Shown here one piece after another: positions 1 through 9,675 of a DNA stretch of 64,000 nucleotides; the stretch's first letter is position 1; each line of letters opens with the position of its first letter. Origin of the DNA: Belliella baltica DSM 15883. GTDB lineage: Bacteria; Bacteroidota; Bacteroidia; Cytophagales; Cyclobacteriaceae. Under the pieces are notes generated by a model. The model was not told where the DNA came from. It was given only the letters and a program-made list of their open reading frames with translations, and made no database searches. Where the stretch lies: NCBI RefSeq assembly GCF_000265405.1, contig NC_018010.1:3865501-3929500 (forward strand). Direction: 5' to 3'. The position numbers and the translations under genes are program-made.

Positions 1-57
1 CCATTCTAAAGGCTTATCTATTAAAAAAACTTCTCCGTAGGGTTCCTGTTCTTGCAT
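1..57 (-). CDS. truB: tRNA pseudouridine synthase B, N-terminal fragment (runs off window)
   Basis: Only the first 19 codons are inside the window, read on the minus strand from ATG at 57. They end in FLIDKPLEW, matching the conserved start of TruB, the enzyme that makes pseudouridine 55 in the tRNA T-loop. The start codon lies one base after the uppP stop, so it is the next gene of the ftsX-DUF3098-uppP operon, an order common in Bacteroidota. The catalytic Asp is outside the window. The identification rests on a short motif plus this gene order. Confidence 0.75.
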   Translation of the reverse strand, partial: MQEQEPYGEVFLIDKPLEW

Positions 58-58
58 A

Positions 59-853
59 TTACAAATATAAGCCTGCACCTATTGCGATCAATCCCACAAT
101 GGCACAATAAATAGAGAAATAAGTCAATTTACTTTTTCTCACCAAAGCTATCATCCATGTACAAGCAAAATACCCAGCAATAAATGCAGCGATAAAACCT
201 GCCGATAGATAACCAAAGCTTTCTGAATTATAAGTCAAAGCTCCATCCAAAATATCTTTTGCTATTTTTCCTAAAATCAATGGAACCACCATCAAGAAAG
301 AAAATCTAGCAGCCTTCGACTTGTCTATTCCTAATAAAACTGAAGTAGAGATCGTAGCTCCAGATCTAGATATTCCTGGGAGAATCGCTATTGCTTGAGA
401 AACACCAACCAAAAATGCATTCCAAAACCCAACTGGTTTGTCCGTATTTTTTGCCTTATCAGCCAAATAAAGTAAAACTGCTGTAAGCAACAACATACAT
501 CCCACAAAGACTATTTTACCTCCAAAGAACTGTTCAAGTTGATCATTAAAAAAAACTCCAACGATAGCCGCGGGAATCATAGAAATAATGATCTTGAGAG
601 AAAACTTGGTTTCTTCATTCCATTTGAATTGAAAAAGCCCTTTGAAAATCTCTACAAGATCCTTTCTAAAAACTAATATAGTAGATAATGCCGTAGCAAA
701 ATGAAGTACAACCGTGAACATCATACTTTCTTCTGGAAGTTTTGAATCCCCCAAAATCGCAGCAACTAGTTCCAAGTGACCACTTGAGGAAACGGGCAAA
801 AACTCTGTCAATCCTTGGACGATTCCGAGGATGATTGCATCGATAATATCCAT
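59..853 (-). CDS. uppP: Undecaprenyl-diphosphate phosphatase (BacA/UppP family)
   Basis: Integral membrane enzyme of 264 residues that dephosphorylates undecaprenyl diphosphate, recycling the lipid carrier for peptidoglycan and other envelope polymers. Both family signatures are present: GLTEFLPVSSSGHLEL near residue 14 and PGISRSGATIS near residue 160, which together form the active site. Several hydrophobic segments span the rest, and the length is normal for the family. It sits 3 bases after the DUF3098 gene and directly before truB, so these genes are probably translated from one message starting at ftsX. Confidence 0.96.
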   Translation of the reverse strand: MDIIDAIILGIVQGLTEFLPVSSSGHLELVAAILGDSKLPEESMMFTVVLHFATALSTILVFRKDLVEIFKGLFQFKWNEETKFSLKIIISMIPAAIVGVFFNDQLEQFFGGKIVFVGCMLLLTAVLLYLADKAKNTDKPVGFWNAFLVGVSQAIAILPGISRSGATISTSVLLGIDKSKAARFSFLMVVPLILGKIAKDILDGALTYNSESFGYLSAGFIAAFIAGYFACTWMIALVRKSKLTYFSIYCAIVGLIAIGAGLYL

Positions 854-856
854 AGA

Positions 857-1066
857 TTACTTTGATTCCGACTTATGGAAAATTGCGTAAAATTCAAAAA
901 TAAATCCCGCCAAAGTAATGATCGGGCCTAAAGTCAAACCCATAAAACCAAATCCATGTGTTTCTGGATCTAATCCAATAATTGTAAAACCAATTATAAT
1001 AATTGCGATGCCAATTAGCATCAGTTGATAATTTTTCTTGGTAAAGGGAAAAGATTGATTGCTCAT
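857..1066 (-). CDS. DUF3098 family small membrane protein
   Basis: A 69-residue protein with two hydrophobic segments (about residues 14-30 and 42-62) joined by a loop containing GLDPETHGFG, and a charged C-terminus. This matches the DUF3098 family, found in Bacteroidota almost always between ftsX and uppP. Its function is not established. The gene is 2 bases from the ftsX stop and 3 bases from uppP, implying tight co-transcription. The position suggests, as inference only, a role in envelope or division machinery. Confidence 0.88.
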   Translation of the reverse strand: MSNQSFPFTKKNYQLMLIGIAIIIIGFTIIGLDPETHGFGFMGLTLGPIITLAGFIFEFYAIFHKSESK

Positions 1067-1068
1067 AT

Positions 1069-1959
1069 TTAATAAAGTTCGTCCAATGACATATTTAAGT
1101 ATTTATTTACAGCTCTGAGAGTACTGAAGAATGATAGCATTGCTCCGACAATGACTAATCCTCCAAAAAGAAGGTACAACAATTCATAATTTTGTAATAA
1201 AGCGAAGCCATCGATATTCGCTTTTGTATATTCAATGATTGCATAGAGTATGCCTGAAGCTAATACACCTGACAAGGCTCCAAAGAAAAATGCTCTGCTC
1301 AAAAAAGGCCTTCTAATAAACCCTCTCGTAGCTCCTACCAATTGCATACTTCTGATCAAGAACCTTTGTGAAAACAAAGCTAACCGAATGGTATTGTTGA
1401 TCAACATGATCACTGTGACAATCAGGATGACAATAAATCCACCCATAACCAAACTCACCTTCAATAGATTTTCGTTGATCGATTCTACCAAATCAGACAT
1501 GTAAGTCACTTCAAATACACCATCCATATCTTGAATTTCAGCAACTATTTCTTTGATTTGATCTGCGGTTTGAAATTCTTCTGAGATAGCGAGTGTATAA
1601 CTGTCTCTTAGCGGGTTGTCATCTAGGAAAGCTGTAAAATCCTCTCCTGTATCTTCTAGAAAACTTGCAGCTGCTTCTTCTTGCGAAATAAAAACTAATG
1701 CTTTACTATTTTCTTTTTCAAGTAAAAACGGCTTTTGAGAGAGGGTTTTGGCTATTTCTTCTTTTCTCTCTTCTGTAATATTTTTATTCAAAAAAACCTG
1801 AATCTCTATATTCTCTCTAATAATTTTAGTGAGGGTTTTGGCTTGAATAAAAATCACTCCAAAGAGACCGACGATAAAAAGTGAAAGAGTAGTACTGAAA
1901 AGCACTGAGATAAACTTGAATTTACCAACTTTTGTCTTTTTCCTTGAATTGCCTTTCAT
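1069..1959 (-). CDS. ftsX: Cell division protein FtsX
   Basis: Permease-like partner of the FtsE ATPase; in the family FtsEX transmits a signal across the inner membrane to cell-wall hydrolases at the septum. The 296-residue protein has the FtsX plan: a basic cytoplasmic N-terminus, one membrane segment (about 17-40), a periplasmic domain with FEVTYMSDLVESINENLLK near its end, then three membrane segments and a C-terminal NKYLNMSLDELY. FtsE is not in the window. It is the first gene of the ftsX-DUF3098-uppP-truB run. Confidence 0.94.
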   Translation of the reverse strand: MKGNSRKKTKVGKFKFISVLFSTTLSLFIVGLFGVIFIQAKTLTKIIRENIEIQVFLNKNITEERKEEIAKTLSQKPFLLEKENSKALVFISQEEAAASFLEDTGEDFTAFLDDNPLRDSYTLAISEEFQTADQIKEIVAEIQDMDGVFEVTYMSDLVESINENLLKVSLVMGGFIVILIVTVIMLINNTIRLALFSQRFLIRSMQLVGATRGFIRRPFLSRAFFFGALSGVLASGILYAIIEYTKANIDGFALLQNYELLYLLFGGLVIVGAMLSFFSTLRAVNKYLNMSLDELY

Positions 1960-2086
1960 AAATATTTAAAAAGGGGTTTAGCCCTGCTTTGAGGATTTGG
2001 ATTATTTTCGAAAGATTGATTTCATTCGAAAAATCAAATTTGGTCAAAATTAATCAGCTTATGGTATATAACCAATCTTATTCGAT

Positions 2087-2755
2087 TTAATTGATTTGAA
2101 TTACCATATCATCAGCAATAACGAAGGCTTGATCTGATTTGGTACAAGAAAGCACATCTAAACCTGTGAACCTGCCAAAAGCAGGAAGTAGAATCCTCTG
2201 CTGACAGTAAAAGAAGCAAGGAAGTGTGACTTTCTGTCTTCCTTTTCCACGTAGAGAAATACCAGGATGAATATGACCACATAGATTGATTTTACTTTTA
2301 GGAACCTCAAGAAGTGGCTCGTGAGAAAGCAAGAGGTTTTCTATCTCCAAAGTTTCTTCGTGAATGATCCATTTTCCGGAAGTGTAGCATGCCTTGGGAA
2401 GAATATCATGATTTCCTTTCACGAGATGAAAATTTACTTTTGGAAATAAATCTATAAAAGCTTCTAAACCCCACCAAGATTCATTCAAATCAGAATGAAA
2501 TAAGTCACCCAAAAAATAAATTTCGTTTGGCTCACATTGAATGATTAACTGTGAGATTTTTTGCAAATCATCATCATGAAGGTGTTCGGAAATAGGAATT
2601 CCAGCTTTACGAAAATGTGCCGCCTTTCCAAAGTGAGGGTCAGCAATCAATAAAGCTCGGTATTTGTGTATATAAATCGCCTTCTGAGGTAATAACATTA
2701 AGCTATAATCCAACTCCTTTATTATCAACTCAAAACCACCTGATTGCACTTGCAT
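2087..2755 (-). CDS. pdeM: Ligase-associated DNA damage response endonuclease PdeM
   Basis: Calcineurin-like metallophosphoesterase of 222 residues. The metal-binding blocks are visible in order: ADPHFGKA near residue 38, FLGDLFHSD near 101, VKGNHD near 136 and CGHIHPGI near 179. The N-terminal block and the overall length match PdeM, a nuclease usually encoded near a DNA-ligase/exonuclease repair cluster. Here those partners are not adjacent, so the gene stands alone on the minus strand, divergent from the DUF2147 gene. The family call is firm; the exact substrate is not shown by sequence. Confidence 0.88.
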   Translation of the reverse strand: MQVQSGGFELIIKELDYSLMLLPQKAIYIHKYRALLIADPHFGKAAHFRKAGIPISEHLHDDDLQKISQLIIQCEPNEIYFLGDLFHSDLNESWWGLEAFIDLFPKVNFHLVKGNHDILPKACYTSGKWIIHEETLEIENLLLSHEPLLEVPKSKINLCGHIHPGISLRGKGRQKVTLPCFFYCQQRILLPAFGRFTGLDVLSCTKSDQAFVIADDMVIQIN

Positions 2756-2887
2756 TATTGAACTAACATTTATTCTCTATCAGGATTTCCTTTGATTCTT
2801 ATCAAAAGATGGAAACAAAGTCATTTGTTTTCGTATTATAAAAGTATTAATATTCTAATTGTTTGTACATCCTAAACTCAAAATAAC

Positions 2888-3328
2888 ATGAAAAGTAAAT
2901 TTGCTCAAATAAGTTTCGCTATATTTTTATATTTAGGCACCTCCACCACTTTTGCTCAAAATGCAGACGCTATTGTGGGAAAATGGTACAACACTGAAAA
3001 AGACGCACAAGTAGAAATCTTAAAAGAAGGTGGGAAATATTCCGGTAAAATAGTTTGGCTTGCTGAACCAACCGAAAACGGAAAACCAAAATTAGACAAA
3101 AACAACAGCGATAAATCAAAAAGAACTAGACCAATCATGGGAATGAAACTTCTCAATGGCTTTGTTTACAGTGATGGTACATGGGAAGACGGAACGATTT
3201 ATGACCCAAAAAACGGAAAAACTTATTCATGCATTATCAAAAAGAAAGATGATAAAACCCTCGAAGTTAGAGGTTATATAGGGATTTCTTTCGTTGGAAG
3301 AACTGTAGAGTGGACAAAAGTTCAATAA
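2888..3328 (+). CDS. DUF2147 domain secreted protein
   Basis: A 146-residue exported protein. Residues 1-23 form a Sec signal peptide ending in TTFAQ. The mature part opens with DAIVGKWYNTEKDAQVEI and contains MKLLNGF and WEDGTIYDPKNGKTYSC, the conserved blocks of DUF2147, a lipocalin-like small beta-barrel family. The biochemical role is unknown. The gene ends one base before the oppositely oriented VOC gene, so the two are convergent and nearly touch. Its promoter must lie in the 132 bases shared with pdeM. Confidence 0.9.
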   Translation: MKSKFAQISFAIFLYLGTSTTFAQNADAIVGKWYNTEKDAQVEILKEGGKYSGKIVWLAEPTENGKPKLDKNNSDKSKRTRPIMGMKLLNGFVYSDGTWEDGTIYDPKNGKTYSCIIKKKDDKTLEVRGYIGISFVGRTVEWTKVQ

Positions 3329-3721
3329 CTACCCTTCCCAAATCCCCTTTGGAACAAGTTCAAGGACATTTCCGAAGGGGTCTTCAAAGTAAATGCTTTT
3401 CTGACCGTCAGACCATTCTTGTTCGTGGGTGATTTGAATCTCATTTTCGATAATTTTTTGCTTAGACTCTATGTAATCATCTGCCGAAACTTCAAAAGCA
3501 ATATGCTGCTTGCCTGATGCGAAATGTGGTGGAAGGTTGGATTCATTCTTTGTTACTTCAGGTAAAAAACACAATAAAATTGAACTTCCACATCTAAAAA
3601 ATATATGCCTCCCATCTACTTTAGAGATGATAGGCATTTCCAGCAATTGATGATAAAATCTCTCAGCCTGATCAATATCTGAAATGTAAAGACAAGTTTC
3701 TTTGATTTGAGTATAATTCAT
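3329..3721 (-). CDS. VOC (glyoxalase / dioxygenase fold) family protein
   Basis: A 130-residue vicinal-oxygen-chelate protein. It shows the two beta-alpha-beta-beta-beta modules of the fold: a first half with ISDIDQAERFYHQLLEMP and a second half with HIAFEVSADDYIESKQ followed by SIYFEDPFGNVLELVPKG. His and Glu residues at metal-ligand positions (HIAFEV, NVLELV) are kept. Members include glyoxalase I-like enzymes and resistance proteins, and sequence alone does not pick a substrate. It is a single-gene unit, convergent with DUF2147. Confidence 0.85.
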   Translation of the reverse strand: MNYTQIKETCLYISDIDQAERFYHQLLEMPIISKVDGRHIFFRCGSSILLCFLPEVTKNESNLPPHFASGKQHIAFEVSADDYIESKQKIIENEIQITHEQEWSDGQKSIYFEDPFGNVLELVPKGIWEG

Positions 3722-3800
3722 ATTTCAAGTTAAAAAACTAATCAATGGATACAAAACGATTCCTAATTCAAAGGCTTTGTGCCCAATTTGAAACCAAAAG

Positions 3801-3840
3801 AAAAAACTCTAAAATCAAACTTAAGACTTTAGAGTTTTTT
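3801..3840. terminator. Hairpin terminator after hom
   Basis: A 13-base inverted repeat, AAAAAACTCTAAA at 3801-3813 and its exact complement at 3828-3840, with a 14-base loop. Read on the minus strand it follows the hom stop by about 27 bases and ends in a T-run, so it should end the metY-metX-hom transcript. The A/T flanks could also let it work in the other direction. Confidence 0.75.
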
Positions 3841-3866
3841 TTGTACCACAAGTTGATGATCACAAA

Positions 3867-5096
3867 CTATTTAAACAAGAGTTCTTCTGATTTTTTAATC
3901 CCTTCCAAGCTTTTTAAAACATCACTTGAGGTTAGAAAATCAGGCAATGCAAGTAATGAAACTTCTTTTAATTCATTAAGTTTACTCAAATTTTTAGGCT
4001 TTATTTTTCCAACTGAAAAATAAAAACCATCGATACATTTTATGAATTCGGGAGAAAAAATATTGGTCTCAATGATTTCTTCCGACTTACTTTTAATCAA
4101 TACCCTAACACCCAAATTCAATAATTTTTCATCCAAAGGTTTGTCGAAATTAACTTTGGAGTAATTATATCCAAATCCATTTCGAGCTTTGATTAAATCG
4201 CCATAGACCGCTGCACCTGTTGGTAAACTACCAGCACCTTTACCTTGATAAAATTGATCTTGCAAATGCTCGGAGTTAATTTTGACGGCATTGTATTCGT
4301 TTTCGACACCAAAGAAAGGGTTTGATTCTTCTACTAGCGTTGGAATAATATAGGCTGAAATGCCACGATAATCTTTTTCTGCTTTTGCGATAAGTTTGAT
4401 TTTGAGTCCAAGAGATTTTGCCAGAGCAATTTCATCCTCTCCCAGATTCTGAATTCCAAAAGTGGCAATTTGTTTTTCTCCCACAAACTTTCCAAATGCA
4501 TGCAAAATCAAGATGTTTAATTTGCTAGCCACATCACTTCCATTGATATCAAAACTCGGGTCTGATTCTGCAAAACCTTTTTGTTGAGCCAGTCTTAAAG
4601 CCTCTCCGAAGCTTAATCCATTATTGAAAATCCTTGATAAGATATAATTCGATGACCCATTAAGGATTCCCTCAATACTAATGATATTATCTTCTTCAAA
4701 ATGTGTCTCCAAATTTGTAATTACAGGAATACCTGCGGCAACTGATGCTTCATATAGCAATTTTCCACCAAACACTTTCTGTAAATTAATCAACTCTGGA
4801 AGATGCGCTGACAGCATTTTTTTATTAGCTGAAATTACGGTAATCCCTCTTTTCAAAGCTTCAGAGGCATACTCATAAGCCTCTTCCATATTAGAAATTA
4901 ATTCAAGAATATAGTCTGGGTTCTTATCAAATACATCTTGTGAATCATAAGAAAATCTAATATCTGAAGATCTCCTTTTCTTTTGATCCTTGACCACAAT
5001 CGTGTCTGGAATCCATTTTTCCTTTTGCTTTTTTGCAATCTGATAGTAGCCTTGTCCGACCACTCCAAATCCGAAGAGTCCTATTCGCTTAGTCAT
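3867..5096 (-). CDS. hom: Homoserine dehydrogenase
   Basis: Reduces aspartate semialdehyde to homoserine, the branch point to methionine and threonine. The 409-residue protein begins with the nucleotide-binding block GLFGFGVVGQGYY, then NKKMLSAHLPEL, EASVAAGIPVI and LNGSSNYIL, followed by the catalytic block ESDPSFDINGSDVASKLNIL. It is the single-function enzyme, without a fused aspartate kinase; I do not assign a domain to the last 60 or so residues. It overlaps the end of metX by 8 bases, so the two are translationally coupled, and its supply of homoserine feeds MetX directly. Confidence 0.94.
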   Translation of the reverse strand: MTKRIGLFGFGVVGQGYYQIAKKQKEKWIPDTIVVKDQKKRRSSDIRFSYDSQDVFDKNPDYILELISNMEEAYEYASEALKRGITVISANKKMLSAHLPELINLQKVFGGKLLYEASVAAGIPVITNLETHFEEDNIISIEGILNGSSNYILSRIFNNGLSFGEALRLAQQKGFAESDPSFDINGSDVASKLNILILHAFGKFVGEKQIATFGIQNLGEDEIALAKSLGLKIKLIAKAEKDYRGISAYIIPTLVEESNPFFGVENEYNAVKINSEHLQDQFYQGKGAGSLPTGAAVYGDLIKARNGFGYNYSKVNFDKPLDEKLLNLGVRVLIKSKSEEIIETNIFSPEFIKCIDGFYFSVGKIKPKNLSKLNELKEVSLLALPDFLTSSDVLKSLEGIKKSEELLFK

Positions 5097-6195
5097 TGTT
5101 TTCTAGGTAAAAAGAGCTGAGAATATAATTTAACTGTTCGTATTCAATCAAGAAGGCATCATGACCATAAGGAGATTTAATTTCTCTGTAGGTTCCTCTT
5201 TGAACATGATTGGCTATAAATTGAGATTCCTCCTTAAGGAAAAGTAAGTCCTTATCCACGCCAATAGCCAAAACGCGTGAGGGAATTTGAGATAAAGCCA
5301 GAGCTGCACCATTTCGATTTCGACCAATATCATGACTATCCATCGTCTTAGTCAGAGTCCAATAAGAAAGTGCATTGAATCTCTTGGCGAGTTTTTGTCC
5401 CTGATATCTCAAATAAGAACTCGCTCTGAAATTATCAATCTTATTAGGCTCATCAACTTGCTTCTCAGTAAGATTGTCTGGGTGTCGATAAGTCAGCATG
5501 GCTATAGCCCTTGCAGCCTCCAAACCTTTCTTTCCCGCTTCAGGAAATTTTTCTCCCCAGGTTTGATCAGCAGAGATTGCCATTCTTTGGGTTTCATTAA
5601 AACCAATCGTCCAAGGAGCTGTTTTAGCATTTGAAGCAAGAATGATTGTGTTTTTTACTTTGTTTTGAAGTAAATACGCCCACTCTATCCCCACTTGACC
5701 TCCCAAAGAACCACCGATCAAGGTATTGATTTGATGAATTCCCAGTTCGATTCTAAGTAATTCCAAGGCATTGGCCATGTCTCTTGTGGTAAGATTTGGA
5801 AAATCATAATAATAGGATTCCCCTGTTGTTGGGTTTTGGGAAAGCGGTTGCGTAGAACCGTAACAAGAACCCAAAAGATTGGCGCATACGATAAAGTATT
5901 TACTTGGATCATAAAACTTATCTTCTCCCACAAGTCCTGACCACCAAACTTGGACTTGCGTATCTCCAGTCAAGGCATGAATAACCCAGACCACATTGTC
6001 AGAATTTGCATTCAATTGACCTTGTGTAGAATAGGCCAACTGAAAATTACTGAGAACATCTCCAGATTCCAGTTGGAATTCGCCTTCGTTGGTAAAGGTT
6101 TCTTGCACCATATCGATAATCAGGTAGGGACTTTCTAGATTCATTTTTGATTTCTGAGAGGGAATAAACCCACTTTTATTTTGATTATGATTCAA
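5089..6195 (-). CDS. metX: Homoserine O-acetyltransferase
   Basis: Alpha/beta-hydrolase-fold enzyme that activates homoserine with acetyl-CoA for methionine synthesis. In 368 residues the triad is visible: nucleophile Ser in GGSLGGQVG, Asp in AIGVDKDLLF and His in SPYGHDAFLIE. WVIHALTGD marks the oxyanion region. Acyl-donor choice (acetyl or succinyl) can vary within this family, but the neighbour is an O-acetylhomoserine sulfhydrylase type, which favours acetyl. The gene lies 9 bases after metY and overlaps hom by 8 bases. Confidence 0.94.
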   Translation of the reverse strand: MNHNQNKSGFIPSQKSKMNLESPYLIIDMVQETFTNEGEFQLESGDVLSNFQLAYSTQGQLNANSDNVVWVIHALTGDTQVQVWWSGLVGEDKFYDPSKYFIVCANLLGSCYGSTQPLSQNPTTGESYYYDFPNLTTRDMANALELLRIELGIHQINTLIGGSLGGQVGIEWAYLLQNKVKNTIILASNAKTAPWTIGFNETQRMAISADQTWGEKFPEAGKKGLEAARAIAMLTYRHPDNLTEKQVDEPNKIDNFRASSYLRYQGQKLAKRFNALSYWTLTKTMDSHDIGRNRNGAALALSQIPSRVLAIGVDKDLLFLKEESQFIANHVQRGTYREIKSPYGHDAFLIEYEQLNYILSSFYLENND

Positions 6196-6204
6196 TAGTT
6201 ACCT

Positions 6205-7524
<1,320 letters not shown>

Positions 7525-7716
7525 TTATAGGTTTGTGAAATTTTATTCGAAGGTCTTTTTTTGAAGAACTGAAAAGAATAACAGGTTGGAAGGCTAAAAA
7601 ATCACCTACGCATGGGACATGCCAATAAACAAACATCAGAGTGATGCAGGAATTGATTTGTCAACTTTGAATTTTTGGATTGCCTTAATTGTGGAATATA
7701 AATCATCTTGTTAAGA

Positions 7717-7824
7717 ATTTATATTTCCGAAAGAGGATATTCTCTGTCGGCAGGAATTGGCACCTTGGATTTTCCAGGTTGCCAGAGGGTCATAGAGCCT
7801 GTCTCTCACCTCTTCTTTATAAAT
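7717..7824 (-). promoter_or_regulatory. SAM-I (S-box) riboswitch upstream of metY
   Basis: On the minus strand the region carries the S-box core: AAGAAGAGGTGAGAG, then ACAGGCTCTATGACCCTCTG, GGCAACC, and AAGGTGCCAATTCCTG. A closing P1 stem is visible, ATTTATA (7818-7824) with TATAAAT (7717-7723). These blocks form the kink-turn, pseudoknot and SAM pocket in the family. It lies about 205 bases before the metY start. The downstream stretch contains nested weak hairpins rather than a strong terminator, so the output mechanism is unclear. Confidence 0.93.
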
Positions 7825-8003
7825 CCTAACACTGGAAAAAGTGTAAGGACATCACAAATTAAATTCAGGAAATTTTAGAATGCAAGGAAATTGATGAAAA
7901 ATTAATTTTCCTATTGAAGTCAAACAACAATTAGGAGACTGAATCTGAAAAAATGGTAGATTTATTTCACTCTCAATAAATCTGTTTATTATAAACTTTA
8001 AAC

Positions 8004-8033
8004 AAAAAAAGCCTGCTCGTATGCAGGCTTTTT
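8004..8033 (-). terminator. Hairpin terminator after the fasciclin gene
   Basis: GCCTGC at 8011-8016 pairs with GCAGGC at 8023-8028 around a 6-base loop; the flanking A5 and T5 extend the stem and give a U-tail on either strand. It follows the fasciclin stop by about 22 bases on the minus strand. Confidence 0.8.
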
Positions 8034-8054
8034 ACTTTTTTAAGTTTTGAAAAC

Positions 8055-8597
8055 TTATTTTGGTAATAATACAGAATCAATTACGTGAACTACACCATTG
8101 CTTCCAGCAAGATCAGCAGCTACAACAGTAGCACCATTGATCATTACTTTTCCGTCTTTGATTGATACAGTTAATTCTTGACCATTCAATGTAGTTACAA
8201 CTTGACCATCTGACAAATCACCTGACATCACGTTACCAGCTACAACGTGGTAAGTTAAAACACCTGTCAATTGATCTTTCATTTCTGGCTTCAACAAATT
8301 GTCAACTGTTCCTTCTGGCAAAGCTGCAAAAGCTGCATTAGTAGGAGCAAAAACTGTGAAAGGGCCGTCACCACTTAAAGTCTCAAATAGGCCAGCCGCA
8401 GAAACTGCTGCTACTAAAGTTGTGTGGTCAGGAGAACCTTCAGCAATGTCAACTACTGTGTTTGGAGCCTCTTCTACTACTACTTCTTCTACAACTTCTG
8501 TTGTTTCTTCAGTTTCAGTTGACTTGTTATCACAACCTACTGTGAATACTGCAGCGCTACAAGCAACTGCAAGAGTTAAAATTTATAAGATTTTCAT
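8055..8597 (-). pseudogene. Fasciclin-domain lipoprotein with in-frame TAA at codon 5
   Basis: Starting at ATG 8597 the minus strand reads M-K-I-L-stop (TAA at 8583-8585), then stays open in the same frame to 8055. After the stop it encodes the rest of a lipoprotein signal (ILTLAVACSAAVFTVGC), an acidic Glu/Val/Thr linker, and a complete fasciclin (FAS1) domain with FAPTNAAFAALPEG and LTYHVVAGNVMSG. FAS1 proteins are surface adhesion or binding proteins. No ATG, GTG or TTG lies between the stop and the Cys. One base change (CAA to TAA, for example) explains it. A sequencing error or rare read-through cannot be excluded, and the intact domain suggests recent damage. Confidence 0.75.
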
Positions 8598-8677
8598 TTT
8601 GTTTCTTTTTTGTTGTTTATGATTCAATAGAGACCAAACACCATTTCCATCAATAAGTTTTAATAAGTGAGAAATAA

Positions 8678-8707
8678 TTGATGAAGGGTAATTTTTGAAT
8701 ACTTTTG
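8678..8707 (+). promoter_or_regulatory. Bacteroidota-type promoter for rlmF
   Basis: TTG at 8678-8680, 19 bases, then TACTTTTG at 8700-8707, a full match to the -7 consensus TAnnTTTG. The rlmF start lies 20 bases downstream. Confidence 0.6.
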
Positions 8708-8726
8708 TACATTATAATGCTCACTA

Positions 8727-9650
8727 ATGATGCCAAAAGATAAAAAAGTACACCCTACAGTCAAATCAGTCCTTCATCCACGTAATAAACATAGGGAAAG
8801 GTATGATTTCGAAACTCTAACAGAATCATTACCTGCACTTCGAAATTTTGTTTTAATCAACAAGTATGGTGATGAGACCATAGATTTTTTTGACCCTAAG
8901 GCTGTTTTAATGCTCAACAAAGCATTATTAAAGCATTTTTATAAAATTGACAATTGGGATATTCCTGAAAACTACCTCTGTCCTCCTATTCCTGGGAGGG
9001 CTGATTATATCCACTATATCGCAGATTTACTTTCTGATTCTGACAAAAATGGTAAATCTCAAAAACAGACTAAATGTCTGGATATCGGTGTTGGTGCCAA
9101 TTGCATCTACCCAATTATTGGGGCTATGGAATATGGCTGGTCATTCGTAGGATCAGATATTGATCCTGAGGCTATCGATGCTGCTCAAAAAACGATCAAT
9201 AACAACTCAGCCCTAAAGTCAAATGTCTTCCTAAGACTGCAAACGAATAAGAAAAACTTTTTTACGGGAATTATTCAGGAAGGTGAATTTTACGATGTCA
9301 GTATATGCAACCCACCTTTTCACGCATCTGCCAAAGAAGCCCAAGCGAGCAGCTTGCGCAAACTCAGCAATCTCAAAGGCCAAAAAGTAACAAAAGCAAC
9401 ACTCAACTTTGGCGGACAGAGTAATGAATTGTGGTATGAAGGAGGCGAGTTGAAATTTCTCAATGACATGATTTATGAAAGCAGGAGATTTGGCAAACAA
9501 TGTCGTTGGTTTACTAGCTTGGTTTCGAAAGAGGCTAATCTTCCCTTTGTCTACAAAACGCTAGATGCCGTCCAACCAAAAATCATCAAAACCATAGAAA
9601 TGGGTCAAGGAAATAAGATCAGCAGAATTGTGGCTTGGAGTTTTGAGTGA
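8727..9650 (+). CDS. rlmF: 23S rRNA (adenine-1618-N6)-methyltransferase
   Basis: SAM-dependent methyltransferase that modifies one adenine of 23S rRNA. The 307-residue protein has the family N-terminus (KVHPTVKSVLHPRNKHRERY, then PALRNFV and PPIPGRADYIHY), the SAM site LDIGVGANCIYP near residue 119, GSDIDPEAI, and the N6-adenine catalytic motif NPPFHAS. The usual RlmF insert SSLRKLSNLKG follows. ATG codons occur at 8727 and 8730; either could start the protein. It is a single-gene unit with its own promoter. Confidence 0.93.
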   Translation: MMPKDKKVHPTVKSVLHPRNKHRERYDFETLTESLPALRNFVLINKYGDETIDFFDPKAVLMLNKALLKHFYKIDNWDIPENYLCPPIPGRADYIHYIADLLSDSDKNGKSQKQTKCLDIGVGANCIYPIIGAMEYGWSFVGSDIDPEAIDAAQKTINNNSALKSNVFLRLQTNKKNFFTGIIQEGEFYDVSICNPPFHASAKEAQASSLRKLSNLKGQKVTKATLNFGGQSNELWYEGGELKFLNDMIYESRRFGKQCRWFTSLVSKEANLPFVYKTLDAVQPKIIKTIEMGQGNKISRIVAWSFE

Positions 9651-9675
9651 CACTTTTTTAAGAAGTTGAAAAAAT

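Noticed and set aside
3745..4023. 92-codon frame on the plus strand
   Set aside because: It covers the terminator hairpin and the 3' end of hom on the other strand; no family pattern.
7595..7640. GCATG-TCC-CATGC hairpin as a terminator for the SAM leader
   Set aside because: The stem is only 5 bases and the T-run is 8 bases away, so I do not list it as a terminator.
8299..8622. 107-codon plus-strand frame rich in Ser, Thr and Val
   Set aside because: Antisense to the acidic linker and signal of the fasciclin gene, whose domain pattern is unmistakable.
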